In this document: in pieces, positions 57,901-64,000 of the stretch
Layout: each line of letters begins with the position of its first letter
How positions within the stretch are numbered: the stretch's first letter is position 1
Origin: Trichobilharzia szidati
Taxonomy: Eukaryota > Platyhelminthes > Trematoda > Strigeidida > Schistosomatidae
Assembly (NCBI GenBank): GCA_944472155.2
Contig: OX235272.1
Location: 94,804,020 to 94,868,019, forward strand
DNA: 64,000 nucleotides
Reading direction: 5' to 3'
The notes under the pieces: generated by a model
Databases searched by the model: none
What the model saw: only the letters and a program-made list of their open reading frames with translations
Told to the model about the DNA's origin: nothing
Made by a program: the position numbers and the translations under genes

Positions 57901-58973
57901 GGACAGAAGCATTCGTGCCTTATCCGAAATTTTCAGTCCAAAACACATGAAGCCAAAAATTGATTCACCAAAACTTTCCAGATACGTCATATGTCTCGCC
58001 TACCCTTAAGAATGCCACTAGGCAACAGTCCACAGGATGCGAATAAGGACTAGAGAGGCGATGAATCATTGTTTTCTTACTATTAAGAATAAGTGGCAGT
58101 CATTGCGAACTTAATTACCTTTTAAAAATAATAAGTGGTACGATAAACCATGACTGAAACGAAAAATACACTGCGAAAGACGTACCAGGCATAATTGTTT
58201 GGGTTGTTAAACATTTCTGGATATGCTCAGTAGTGACTCTTTGGACTGCAGTATGTTGACGGATGTCGAGGCTGGCACATACCGTACTCTCACCATGAAG
58301 AAAAAACGAAAAACTGACACTATACTGGGTACTGAAAACCATTAGGTACTCATAAGTGAATCTTACTAATCATCGCTGGTACCACATTTACGAGGCTGCA
58401 AAAACCATTTACCCAGACGAACGAATCCTTTGGTATACAAAGACCTAAGAAAATCAACATATGAAGTGCAGCACAAACCTTTCAACTACATTATGTAACG
58501 CCCGAAACAGGACAGTTCTCGTTTCGTACGATAAACCTTGACGCCAGTTCCCATGATCTTCTTTCCGAAGCTCGGGGAGAATACAGCTTTCGGCATTAGG
58601 GAATTCATCATTTCCGTACCAAAACACCCAAAGCTCTTTCGCAAATTTCGAAAACGCACATGGATCTGAGGAATCTGATGCTTCAGGTTTCGAACGCACC
58701 CAAGCAGAAAGAACACCAAACTTTTGACAAAGAGCATATGATTTTATTATGGGATCATTCAACGGGTCATTATATTCCTTTGGAGTATGAATAATGTACT
58801 TCCGGTACTGTATGCCGCTGAAATCAGTCTACGTGAAATGAAATCCAATTAGTTTACATGAAATAAGTATTTTAATTTCAATAAAAACTAACAACTTAGA
58901 TACTTACCAGAGCAAAGATATTAGTGAAGCAGTGCTCTAGCGACGCATCACTAGGACTGATCAACTGGCTCAT
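24514..58973 (-). CDS. MED13: MED13, Mediator kinase-module subunit 13 (21 coding exons, spliced)
   Basis: MED13 is the large nuclear subunit that links the CDK8/cyclin C/MED12 kinase module to core Mediator and so gates its contact with RNA polymerase II. Exons (minus strand, 5' to 3'): 58908-58973, 58479-58828, 58367-58444, 58186-58331, 54996-55292, 53573-54134, 50609-50987, 50094-50443, 46966-47093, 46723-46889, 43941-44303, 41966-42971, 40632-40825, 37712-37924, 36621-36912, 35346-35815, 33885-34172, 31739-32144, 29107-29633, 28118-28597, 24514-24945. All introns are GT-AG and all phases join in frame, giving 7194 nt and 2397 residues. That is somewhat longer than the roughly 2170-residue human protein. 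Family blocks seen from N to C: ASLEHC, LSYETRTVLF, PMCFVLV, PTPPS, NLILSDSMLNLFKD, GPLTWKAFHQLAGRGS, YESCHLGQH, ILNPFCY, PWRLVVGRIGRLGHGELK, THILVFPTS, LMQQPLAMGYYISTA, VLETYNALSWLTIDP. An in-frame ATG also lies 9 nt upstream (58982), after an in-frame TGA. The chosen start matches the family spacing to ASLE. No paralogue was compared, so MED13 versus MED13L is not distinguished. Confidence 0.96.
25295..25480 (+). mobile_element. LINE C-terminal fragment in MED13 last intron
   Basis: The plus strand gives EVVKLHRLR followed by LGHVLGILSHRIS, matching HRLRWLGHVLRMSSQRLP near the C terminus of the intact LINE. It is short, with stops, and lies opposite in orientation to the larger fragment next to it. 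Confidence 0.6.
25640..27915 (-). mobile_element. Degraded LINE in MED13 last intron
   Basis: Same general family as the intact LINE at 8901-12412. On the minus strand: DCRSFWNTCLDF-like endonuclease end (about 27860), NDREQWWAAKAKEMEKASA (about 27460), RT motif A VVFLDLKAALDSVDRE (about 26800), motif B NSGVHQGSLLSPFLFNFIID (about 26620), LSVFDHRCL (about 26080) and NRSRWRRC (about 25690). It is 5' truncated within the endonuclease domain with many frameshifts, and inserted in the sense orientation of MED13. Confidence 0.8.
28118..28597 (-). CDS. MED13: MED13 coding exon 20 (residues 2095-2254)
   Basis: Contains SDDMGVFDWLLPHDSGLDDL, matching the [20 protein letters not shown] motif. It then has a long Gly/Met/Asp/His-rich stretch that is longer than in human MED13. 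TCCAG acceptor, GTAAAT donor, phase 0. The following 3.2-kb intron contains a degraded LINE. Confidence 0.94.
29107..29633 (-). CDS. MED13: MED13 coding exon 19 with polyglycine tract (residues 1919-2094)
   Basis: Begins WNGLLGRKSLQDVNKFFRDR, matches ISACLVSLEPQSTFRVYPGF (family: LSACLVAMEPQGSFVIMPD) and ends THILVFPTSTSASG (family: THILVFPTSASVQ). Between the blocks is an insert with eight consecutive glycines and further Gly/Ser/Asn repeats. Donor GTAAGT, phase 0. Confidence 0.96.
30548..30775 (+). repeat. tRNA-headed SINE with leader module
   Basis: A tRNA-like head GTGCGTCGATGATTCAGTAG...CCGTGCAC with a diverged B box. It is followed by GATTTTGGATGTGGGGCTAA and ACTTAAAAGCTCAAAC, which resemble the RTE leader module. 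Lies in MED13 intron 18. Confidence 0.6.
31136..31305 (+). repeat. Hammerhead-type SINE copy
   Basis: Unit in the order seen at 48205-48591: GAATTAATGGGCCATTGGAT, a tRNA-like region with B box TTTCGATTCCTGG, then GGTGCGTACTGCCGAAGAG, GGACGAAGC and the tail TTCGCGATCAAAC. The hammerhead core has CCGAAGA in place of CTGATGA. Confidence 0.68.
31501..31675. repeat. Hammerhead-type SINE, short inverted pair
   Basis: The left part (minus) contains the core reading GACGAAACAACTGTCCAGTGC. The right part (plus) restarts in the tRNA-like region GAAGAGCTTAGCCTTGTAAC, goes on to GTCATGGGTGTGCACC and ends TTCAATGGTTTTCTAT. It lies about 60 nt from the exon 18 donor. Confidence 0.6.
31739..32144 (-). CDS. 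MED13: MED13 coding exon 18 (residues 1784-1919)
   Basis: Carries FAPPYTLI, VLFVAYCLSQDQQWLLATFT (family: [20 protein letters not shown]), then IGLARLWDYIINLVGQ and PWRLVVGRIGRLGHGELK. This is among the most conserved parts of the C-terminal domain. The GTAAGT donor lies about 60 nt upstream, in transcription order, of a hammerhead-type repeat pair in the intron. Confidence 0.97.
32351..32520 (+). repeat. Hammerhead-type SINE copy
   Basis: tRNA-like region GCTCGCCTTGTGGCC with B box GTTCGATTCCTGG, then AGTCATGAGTGCACAC, AACGAGGATGAAACAGCC and the tail GTCAGTTCGTGATC. MED13 intron 17, antisense to the gene. The stem II flank is diverged. Confidence 0.65.
33885..34172 (-). CDS. MED13: MED13 coding exon 17 (residues 1688-1783)
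   Basis: Reads LVMQALIGCANQILNSLP and LRPMALSLYTSVNRLIEP, then LTGLGPAAEKET. These correspond to the LLRCFLEMVQTLP, LKSLAFSAFTQCRR and LTGFGPGLAMET blocks of human MED13. GTAAGT donor, phase 0. Confidence 0.95.
34680..34900 (+). repeat. tRNA-headed repeat with leader module
   Basis: A B-box-like GAGTTCAATTCCCAGC is followed by GTTTGCTAGTCGATAGCGAG, GGAAGGGTTAGGCGTAAAAA and CCGCTAGCAGAACTTCAAAA. The second part resembles the leader of the RTE elements at 8652 and 51288. MED13 intron 16. Confidence 0.5.
35346..35815 (-). CDS. MED13: MED13 coding exon 16 (residues 1531-1687)
   Basis: Begins ECLSLSENDGFKSLPPDLLK and runs through a low-complexity Asn/Asp/Ser stretch including an acidic DNDGDDND run. 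It ends with YLVIYILNPFCY, which matches IVVYIIDPFTY of the family. Phase 1 to phase 0. Confidence 0.94.
36380..36485 (-). repeat. tRNA-like repeat of a third type
   Basis: The minus strand gives GTTGGCTGCAGCACTTGGTT...ACTCGAATCCCGCTTC, a tRNA-like pattern. Related minus-strand copies lie near 41690-41800 and 46345-46430. Diverged and short. Confidence 0.4.
36621..36912 (-). CDS. MED13: MED13 coding exon 15 (residues 1434-1531)
   Basis: Reads RIAYAVVLPTDSHALVN (family: DIAYVVLCPENEALLN) and FLKELSHTYESCHLGQH (family: FFRDLTAIYESCRLGQH). Both belong to the PIWI-like C-terminal domain. ATAG acceptor, GTAAGC donor, phase 0 to phase 1. Confidence 0.96.
37155..37310 (+). repeat. tRNA-like repeat
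   Basis: GGGGCCGTGACTCAATAGTC and GGCTCGGAACCCGTTCAACC resemble a tRNA-derived head. MED13 intron 14. Family not resolved. Confidence 0.35.
37712..37924 (-). CDS. MED13: MED13 coding exon 14 (residues 1363-1433)
   Basis: Carries MRPWLQEAI and the strongly conserved VDGPLTWKAFHQLAGRGS, then PQPIPQLRVC and NLLISPFAVRDW (family: YLVLSPFALPYW). This opens the Med13 C-terminal domain. Donor GTAATG after TGG, phase 0. Confidence 0.96.
38815..39745 (+). mobile_element. Penelope-like element: GIY-YIG domain and 3' UTR, 5' truncated
   Basis: The plus strand encodes KDKLPRLAAYMCIYQFTCSC, RARYIGRSQRTLSTRIREH (GIY-YIG motif IYQF...ARYIGR with downstream R and E/H), SCILEHLIDSCH and LKPYLSVQKKYVHSLLLSR. 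Two stops interrupt it. About 470 nt of trailing 3' UTR (39270-39745) are shared with the copy at 14104-14590. It lies antisense in MED13 intron 13, and a TA-rich run at 39637-39675 interrupts the UTR. Confidence 0.82.
40632..40825 (-). CDS. MED13: MED13 coding exon 13 (residues 1298-1362)
   Basis: Reads DACALISSALRHSAETINS and then VHPSFFLKARSKMPQ and NDQIRLLT, weakly matching LHPWSKRND and SQDILRMLLS of human MED13. ATAG acceptor, GTAAGA donor, phase 1 to phase 0. Confidence 0.9.
41690..41800 (-). repeat. tRNA-like repeat of the third type
   Basis: The minus strand reads ATCGGCTTAAGCACTCGGCT and TGTTCTAGTTTAGGTTTCC, similar to the copy at 46345-46430. MED13 intron 12. Confidence 0.45.
41966..42971 (-). 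CDS. MED13: MED13 coding exon 12, MID/PIWI-like core (residues 963-1298)
   Basis: The largest exon (1006 nt). Around residues 1113-1140 it carries VNLILSDSMLNLFKDHNFDS and the cysteine cluster CNICEC, then GCKCGFSAVMNQKY and a DE-rich EDEIEV. These match the conserved MID region of MED13, which is structurally related to Argonaute MID/PIWI. A Ser/Gly-rich insert separates the two cysteine blocks. Phase 0 to phase 1. Confidence 0.95.
43941..44303 (-). CDS. MED13: MED13 coding exon 11 with PTPPS motif (residues 842-962)
   Basis: Contains AELALMLPTPPSHD (PTPPS at about residues 865-869), matching the ADLHKMYPTPPSLE island in the disordered middle of animal MED13. Around it lie Ser/Thr/Pro-rich runs. 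The donor GTGAGT directly follows CAA, phase 0. Confidence 0.93.
44948..45026 (-). repeat. tRNA-derived SINE head only
   Basis: The minus strand starts ATGCGTCGGTGGTTCACAGG, has a B-like GGATTCCAGAC, and ends GACGCAC. It is the tRNA-like head of the SINE at 45030-45245 without its body, lying directly beside it in the same orientation. Confidence 0.6.
45030..45245 (-). repeat. tRNA-derived SINE
   Basis: A near-identical, reverse-strand relative of 20203-20402: head TGCGTCGGTGGTACAGTGG, B box GGTTCGGTCCCC, body GATATCTATGGTCGGCC and GGTGTGGCATCAAGC, and an A-rich tail. Sense orientation within MED13 intron 10. Confidence 0.85.
46345..46430 (-). repeat. tRNA-like repeat of the third type
   Basis: Minus strand GGAGGTGTAGCTCATTGGCT (A-box-like) and CAGCTTCTAGTCCCATCTC (weak B box). 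MED13 intron 10. Confidence 0.45.
46723..46889 (-). CDS. MED13: MED13 coding exon 10 (residues 786-841)
   Basis: Linker exon with SPDVKVGVSEYSGLTDDPSC and LLHSLNGSVVNSTG. CTCAG acceptor, GTAAGT donor, ends in phase 0. No family block is recognised; support comes from splice signals and frame. Confidence 0.87.
46966..47093 (-). CDS. MED13: MED13 coding exon 9 (residues 743-786)
   Basis: Short linker exon reading LHRNKRLRPAVSRTDYNECY followed by an Asn/Ser/Thr-rich stretch. CTAG acceptor, GTAAGT donor, phase 2 to phase 1. It is separated from exon 10 by only 76 nt. Confidence 0.87.
47787..48580. repeat. 794-bp near-perfect inverted repeat of hammerhead-type SINE units
   Basis: Arms 47787-48162 and 48205-48580 are each 376 nt and almost identical as inverted copies. 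A 61-codon stretch translates identically from both. Each arm contains a tRNA-like head with perfect B box GGTTCGAATCC (48455-48465 on plus) and a degenerate hammerhead core (48475-48526: GTACTG, CCGATGA, GGAACAG, CTGTC, CAGTAC). The 42-nt spacer is the inverse of 48550-48591, one mismatch. It lies in MED13 intron 8. Confidence 0.92.
48205..48614 (+). repeat. Best-preserved hammerhead-type unit (about 387 bp) with terminal direct repeat
   Basis: The unit runs from TTACAAACCAAACTATAGAA (48205) to AACATAACTAATCC (48591). The 22-nt start is repeated at 48592-48613, so a tail-to-head junction is retained. Order: AT-rich head, spacer, tRNA-like region (48403-48472), hammerhead-like core, TTTTCAATGG tail and GATCAACTCG terminus. 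Confidence 0.75.
48615..50093. other. MED13 intron 8, remainder
   Basis: AT-rich. Only a weak tRNA-like string near 49617-49700 (GGCAGATGGGTTAATGGTAT) stands out. Confidence 0.4.
50094..50443 (-). CDS. MED13: MED13 coding exon 8 (residues 627-743)
   Basis: Linker exon with RRIPIASMSVAKSNLFNTW and KRPTLYLNIPDQIEREQY. The chosen donor GTAGGT (after AATG) leaves phase 2 and joins exon 9 in frame. A second GT lies six bases further down but gives a stop codon first. Confidence 0.88.
50609..50987 (-). CDS. MED13: MED13 coding exon 7 (residues 500-626)
   Basis: Linker exon rich in Ser, Pro, Thr and Gln. It begins with SRLRRTTAWSSFHQQDPYLR and has no strong homology block visible. It is included because the acceptor TTTTAG, the open frame and the GTAGTT donor join exons 6 and 8 in phase. 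Confidence 0.88.
51288..53443 (+). mobile_element. RTE-like LINE with internal deletions and 8-bp TSD
   Basis: Starts with the leader shared with 8652-8900, then RIGIGTWNARTMYEARQGWEG (split by small changes), EQMKWMWIIKIVNW, LRRRLQTNNKLTE-like and FINLKPVWKSSAFSMSNKIR, and ends RRVVEALFSTRNARE with a short AATAATAAATAAG tail. The 8-bp AAGAATAT flanks it (51280-51287 and 53444-53451). About 2.16 kb, with RT core regions deleted, so not functional. Antisense in MED13 intron 6. Confidence 0.83.
53573..54134 (-). CDS. MED13: MED13 coding exon 6 (residues 313-500)
   Basis: Starts DGFRMRYPMCFVLV, aligned with the VRMIYPACFVLVPQ motif that closes the N-terminal domain. The rest is a serine-rich, poorly conserved linker with a basic patch KRKKRTSLRNNR that could be a nuclear localisation signal (inference). 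It ends in phase 2 at GTAGTT. Confidence 0.93.
54996..55292 (-). CDS. MED13: MED13 coding exon 5 (residues 214-313)
   Basis: Begins VILAPYGISAGLTG, matching VILCPFGLNGTLTG of animal MED13. It continues through AWSTFYPL (family: EWKQFYPI) to PPKFVEVIV just before the donor. The middle holds an acidic, serine-rich stretch. Phase 1 to phase 1. Confidence 0.95.
55840..56640 (+). mobile_element. Degraded Penelope-like element, second family
   Basis: Plus strand ESENEILFSDVFIKR (family: EENGxLPFLDVLVxR, end of RT), then HKPKRFFHSILYEIKTP (linker), then GHLFSWEDGKMSDRGNTKNI and YLNQFVINTHLDIHRIC (GIY-YIG tail as at 3440-3960). Many stops and gaps. In MED13 intron 4, antisense. Confidence 0.6.
56782..56801. 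repeat. Short (AT)n tract
   Basis: Ten AT dinucleotides within MED13 intron 4. Confidence 0.85.
56810..58185. other. MED13 intron 4, remainder
   Basis: No recognised coding sequence or element. Confidence 0.4.
58186..58331 (-). CDS. MED13: MED13 coding exon 4 (residues 165-214)
   Basis: Joins exon 3 in frame through TTTTCAG and reads YSVSFSFFLHGESTVCASLD, the conserved SFTFFLHGDS block of the N-terminal domain, then EHIQKC. It ends in phase 1 at GTACGT, before a 2.9-kb intron. Confidence 0.95.
58367..58444 (-). CDS. MED13: MED13 coding exon 3 (78 nt, residues 139-165)
   Basis: A small exon between two micro-introns of 34 and 35 nt. It reads SLYTKGFVRLGKWFLQP, matching the family's NFVRIGKWFVKP block. 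Reading through either neighbouring intron meets a stop or breaks the frame, so the splicing is required. Donor GTAAGA, phase 2. Confidence 0.92.
58479..58828 (-). CDS. MED13: MED13 coding exon 2 (residues 23-139)
   Basis: Follows a 79-nt intron. Carries TDFSGIQYRKYI (family: ADLTGIKWKKYV), the aromatic WVFWYGNDEF motif and LSYETRTVLFRALHNVVER, all hallmarks of the Med13 N-terminal domain. It ends in phase 2 at a weaker GTTTGT donor that opens a 34-nt intron. Confidence 0.95.
58908..58973 (-). CDS. MED13: MED13 coding exon 1 (residues 1-22)
   Basis: Encodes the first 22 residues, including the ASLEHC block that aligns with ASLEDC at the start of animal MED13. It ends at a GTAAGT donor in phase 0. 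ATG is at 58973. A second in-frame ATG at 58982 would add three residues (M-S-I). Both have A at -3, and there is an in-frame TGA further upstream. Confidence 0.9.
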
Positions 58974-58999
58974 AATGGACATATTACAAAGAACTCATT

Positions 59000-61900
59000 T
59001 CATTGCTACATTACTAATTTTAACCAACCACCTAAACTAAACGCAATATTCCGCCATGCGGACAGGTACCGCACAACTTCCTGGGACACTCAAACAAGTA
59101 AGAAGCACAAGAAAAACCATAGAACGGTTCCACTTTAGTCATCAATATGTGAAATTAATGGCGTAACGGCAGGCAGTCCAACCAAAACCCCAGAAGTATT
59201 ACGGTTATACAGTGTCCGAATTCACTGACTTCAATATCCAATATCTATGCGCGGCATATTCGTACCAAGACTGTAAAAATTTGTTAATCTCTTGGTGCCT
59301 GATTATAAATCATGGATGTTAACATTTTTATGAAGATCAGGTTGGTAATGATTTCATACAAGGAAGTTTTGTTGCAAGGCTCGGCAAAAGACTCATTCCC
59401 AAACAGTTTCAGACTAGTGCGAACCAAACCAGAGGACTGAGTGAGTTACTAGAGACAATGAAATATAAGTGAACAAAGCAATACTCAATGTTCAAAAAAC
59501 AGGAGAGGAAAATGGGAAATATGATGAATAAGGGCTAACAGCTAAGAGTCTTTTATATCCCTTCAGATTAAAATATCTTTCCAAATAACGAGGTCACTCC
59601 ATCAAATGCAAAACAATTGTGGACCTTTAACTGAAGCTGCCGAATAGGGAATCAGTGACCACTTGAAGAGGCCGGTAGTTCCGCATGGAACAATCAGAAT
59701 GAAGGGATATTTGACCTCAATTAGAAGTCCCAAGGAAAATTTTTGGGGCCATTCCTCTCAATGAGTGACTGCTGCACAATCCTGCCCTGCTCCATTGTAA
59801 GGTAACTGAGGATATAATGGTAAGGTTTCTGTCCGTCTCACCACGATGATGCCTAAGTTCCTCCACTTAGGACGATGTTCTGTTCAAAGCTGGAGATAAC
59901 ATTACAGAATGGATCAAACAGTGACGCCATCTGTATGCTTCATGCAGCATTTGAGGCAGATCAAAAGTGGATATTCCGAACTACATGTACTCATTGTTCT
60001 TGGCTGCAAAGCTTTAGCTGCTTATTCTGAAAAATTAGTGCATATATCCAATTCTTCTCTTGAAGGCAGAACGGAACCACGGTTTGCAGTGGTATGAGAC
60101 TGGCGACTGCATCAGAAGTATAACACTGTCTGTGGCAGTCGAGTGCTGTATACATGGCCTGAGGCTTGTTCGAGTCAAATGTCACTAGACTATTGGTGGC
60201 CTTTATCAGATTCGTCAATAGCCATTCAGATCATGATGGGGTGGAATAACCCCTTCAAAGTTGGATCGAATAAAAAGATACTTCAGCAGATTCATGTGGT
60301 TTACTTATATTCTGACGAGTTTAGGGGGATTGTGACAGCAAATGTCTTTGATTCATATAGCGAAATGTTATGCAGAGATAGTAAGATACTAAAACGTTTC
60401 ATAGCGACTTTAATTTGCTAACCTCAGTCGTACTCCACTCCCACTAACTTTCTGTATTTTTTAACAATGACCATTCACTTCTCTGTTTGAATATTAATGA
60501 GTCACCCCACTATTCACAACTAATGCAGATGTCACGAGGTCATTAATTACAAAATACTGTCAGCAGCACTTTCAGAAAGTCAGCTTATACCATCCCAATG
60601 ATAGCAGTTGAATCACTCAACAAAAAAGCTTCCAAACGTGTGGCTTCCCACGGAACCATAAACTGTACGGATTTTTATGACTGGCTTGTAGTTTCTCGTG
60701 AAAACTGGTCAAAAAGACTGTGTTACCTTCAGCACTTTTCTTGTGCACCCATTCCACAGAATTCCAGGTGTTATATTCTGGTTACTTCACTCCCACCGCT
60801 CCTTCCTCTGCCCATAAGAAAGCACTATTAATCATGTCGGATCAAAATGATTTTCCGTTCAGGTTAATATTTGTGGTTCAGAATGCATTCTCAAAAACTA
60901 GAAATATTAAACTCTTTCGAGCATTATGACTGATTTTGAGCTGAAGTAATCCGCTTGCTTCATGACATGACTCGCTCTAAGCAACTTAAGGCTTACTAAA
61001 GTAAAGGATACGGGCGGATGCAATTTTTATCCATGTTGACTTCTTAAGTTCTCAATTATGCATAACTGAAGTCGTTTCATCATCATTTATTTATTATTGA
61101 AGCGTAAATATCAGTTTTTATGACCCACATCAATCGTATCTATGAATAGCAATGCCTACACTGTCTAAAGAATTCTGAAATAGTTCTTTGTCCATCCCAA
61201 CCAAAAACAATGATAGGAACTGTCATATGGCCATCTATTACAAGCATAGTCCTTCTTGACTCAGTGGTCGGGCTGCTTGTTGTACTGGAGAGATCAAAGA
61301 AGCTCGTTCACTCAGATGCATCTCAGCTATTTTGCTTTCGGTGTTCAATTTCTTAACCCTACTAAGAGGTTCAGATTGCGGACAAGTACGTTTTCAAGGA
61401 ATATGAACCAGGCATCTGGGGTTTGTGGTGTGATTATATATATCTCTTTGCTCTCTGACGGCATCTAAATAAGTACATCCCTGAGTGGCCGTAAGGGTTG
61501 TCTTCTCTCTCCTCTAACTGGGACTTTAAGAGCAGCCTGGTCACCAGGGGGCCGGGCAAAAGCGTCAGCAAGTAGTATGACCAAAGCTCAGGTCTGGCAG
61601 GATAGATGGCTGTGCAACAATCGTGAGCGTTATTTATGGTTGAGGCCGACCAGAAACGTACGGTGTAACTAAATGATTTCCTAGAGTGCCAGTAAACCAA
61701 AATAAAATATTTTACTCTAGCCTGTTCAGAGACATATTTGAATGATTAATGCAATAGGAGACAACACAGCTGTTAAACCACAGTGACGTCTCCGGTGTTG
61801 TTTCAGGATCTGACTGACTTTGTCATATATCCATGATCCCTATCAAAGGAGGTAAATGAATCGTATAAGATGGACAAATTAATGAAGAATAAACCGATTT

Positions 61901-64000
61901 TCCTGTAGTCACATAGCCTTTAAATTGCTCACTTTTGATGCCCATAGTTTGGAACAAATATTAGGAATTGCAGATTGTAACGAAACAAAGAAAACATTTG
62001 ATCGAATCAATTCAAAGGGAGCAATATGAACAATAGAGACATTGAGGTAACTGCAAAACTGTTCTTTCTAGGTAGCACATCGAGTAATTACATTACAAAC
62101 TTTCACTTTTGTGGTTAACTTGCTCCCAACGACAAAGAAGCCATCATGTTTGGACTAACTGTCTTGCAGATAGGAGTTGACTGTATACACAGTTATCATC
62201 CTACATGTAGGCCGGCACTCAGCACCTTTCCGCCCTACATATTGCTGAGACCAAAAAGCCTCTTGAATTGCGATCTAATATAAATGCTTTCTCCGGTGAA
62301 TCGCACTTCATGTCGTTAACCATTTACTTAGCAATAGTGTAAGCCACCAACGTATAAACAAGAGCTCGGTAGGCCACATTTCAAATAGTCTACAGATACC
62401 CAACGAAGATTTATGCCTGTAGGCTGAACTTAGAATGACGGACTTCTAATGACTTGCAACATTCAGACTGGATTCGTTTCATTTGAGGGTCGAAATCTCT
62501 GTTGTAATCTAATTGCTTGCTGTTCAGCAGAAGACTGGAGTATTACTATCAGGAGTATTATTGTAAATCATACTGATAATAATAATTTATATTTTGTAGA
62601 AGCGGGTAAGTTTACAAGAAACAGATGCCATTTTTACAGGCAAGATCAGTTATTTTACAAATTTTCAATCCTGAAGTTTCATAAATCAATACTTTTTCAA
62701 AAGTTTAAATTGTTCAACTATTGTACAAGAAATAAGAACAGGTTATTTTAAATGTTAAACTGTAAACCCTTTACTAAGGTCACCATCATAGTTAAGCAAC
62801 AACCCAAACATCGTTCCGTTTCCTGCTGACAGTTATGACCAACCAAAGAATAGCGTATTTTTGCGTAAGTGCCATGCCGCCACGTGATTACAAGCCATTT
62901 TGTGGAAGGGAGGGAACTCCTGGGAAGCTGCAAAATGGTATAAAATACAATTATGGATAATGCATCACTGAAAGTACATTTACAAGATATACATTTGCAA
63001 TGTTTAATGCTAACCACATTGGTCTAAGCATGGAAACCATGACGTTTCCTATGGAAATATAGCTTTGCTTTAACAATGGTGTTGTTGTGCTTTCCGTAAT
63101 TTTATTTCTGGAACAGAAACCAGCCATTTTTACAGGCATGAACAAATGTACACTAATTAGAACTTATAGAATATATATGATTTGTTAATCTAGAAATAGA
63201 TTGAATACTGGTAAATTTGAGAGAAATATTTAAAAAGAAATGTACAAATAAGGCAATAGGTAATTTTCGAGATATGCTTTCAACTGAATAATTCATGAGA
63301 TATAGCATCAAATCAAAACTGTTATTGAAAAAAAATACGGTATGTCAATTTCACGCGGGAATTATAAACGATTACGTTAATTGTGGAAGTTAAGTAGCAT
63401 TTTTGTACAGGTGCTGACGTGAAATATAAGAGATGCGGAATGAACAGTAATTGTAAGTAAATGATTCATAGAGTGTTTGAAAGTCCTTAAAACTTCAAAT
63501 TCACCGGTGAGTACACCATAATTCCAGTTGTACATGAGACCAACTTTGAACTTGTCAGCAGATTTCATGATAGAGGTGGTTCCGTTATTCACCAGGTGGG
63601 CTAGCAATATTCCGAATTAGTTGAGGATAGCGGCACTGTTTCAGTGCCTTCGTTTAAGGCAGTACCTTTGAAAAGAGAAGAAGACACAAGGAAACCGACA
63701 GAGAGGTGCAGAAGTATATAATAGGTGTTAATTATTCAAAACATATATAAAAAACATGGGGTTCATCATTTTTTTGTTGTTTTTTTTCCATTGAAAAAAT
63801 ACTATTTCCCCCTGAGATTTTCCAGTGATGGAATTCTAGTCTTTCTTGCGAAAAGAAAAAAAGTTTAATTGAAAAAAGATGATAATTTTACCTACTTATA
63901 TAGGTTGAATATGAGTTAAACACAAAAGTCAAAGTGCGTGAACTATGTAGAAGAAAAGCGAGGGCTTAATAATAACTACTTTTTTCCTGAAGTATACATT
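59000..64000. other. Upstream intergenic region, nothing recognised
   Basis: The 5-kb stretch upstream of MED13 should contain its promoter, but no core promoter element or 5' UTR exon can be placed with confidence. Short open frames on both strands (for example 60143-60421 plus and 61434-61700 minus) show no domain, no conserved motif and no splice-linked neighbours. A GC-richer patch at 61470-61660 could be an unclassified repeat. Confidence 0.4.

Noticed and set aside
59909..61700. Short open frames as a second host gene upstream of MED13
   Set aside because: No conserved motif, no consistent splice joins, and composition like the surrounding non-coding DNA.
1..64000. CRISPR array, bacterial operon or phage content
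   Set aside because: No short regularly spaced direct repeats and no prokaryotic gene organisation. Spliced eukaryotic gene structure throughout.

Overview
The window is nuclear DNA from a schistosome-like trematode. It is AT-rich, with one spliced gene whose exons are scattered through long introns. The rest is dominated by RTE-like LINEs, Penelope-like (GIY-YIG) retroelements and tRNA-headed SINEs, some with hammerhead-ribozyme-like motifs, a mix typical of Schistosoma. I cannot name the species from sequence alone.

The one host gene recognised is MED13, the Mediator kinase-module subunit, on the minus strand from about 58973 down to 24514. I assembled 21 coding exons by reading GT-AG splice sites and checking frame at every junction. 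All phases agree and give an uninterrupted protein of 2397 residues. Order along the protein: N-terminal Med13 domain (exons 1-6), a low-complexity linker with a conserved PTPPS motif (exons 6-11), a MID/PIWI-like core (exon 12) and the C-terminal Med13 domain (exons 13-21). The first three introns are 79, 34 and 35 nt, while later ones reach about 3 kb and hold many repeats.

Layout: 1-8650 is intergenic, with degraded Penelope pieces, a twin-primed RTE fragment (4218-4805), an inverted-repeat SINE (5370-5802) and hammerhead-type repeats. 8652-14103 is an old RTE-like element split by a younger, intact LINE (8901-12412, ORF 9152-12211) with an 11-bp target-site duplication. 14104-15365 is a Penelope fragment abutting a head-to-head hammerhead-type dimer. 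16613-20402 holds further RTE 3' fragments and a SINE. 20890-24420 is mostly non-coding sequence downstream of MED13. 24514-58973 is MED13, whose introns hold LINE, RTE, Penelope and SINE insertions and a 794-bp near-perfect inverted repeat (47787-48580). 59000-64000 lies upstream of MED13 and nothing in it is recognised.

The most unusual structure is a family of about 387-bp units, each with a tRNA-like head (A/B boxes) followed by a degenerate minimal hammerhead motif. They recur as head-to-head inverted pairs and retain tail-to-head junctions, which suggests multimeric templates.
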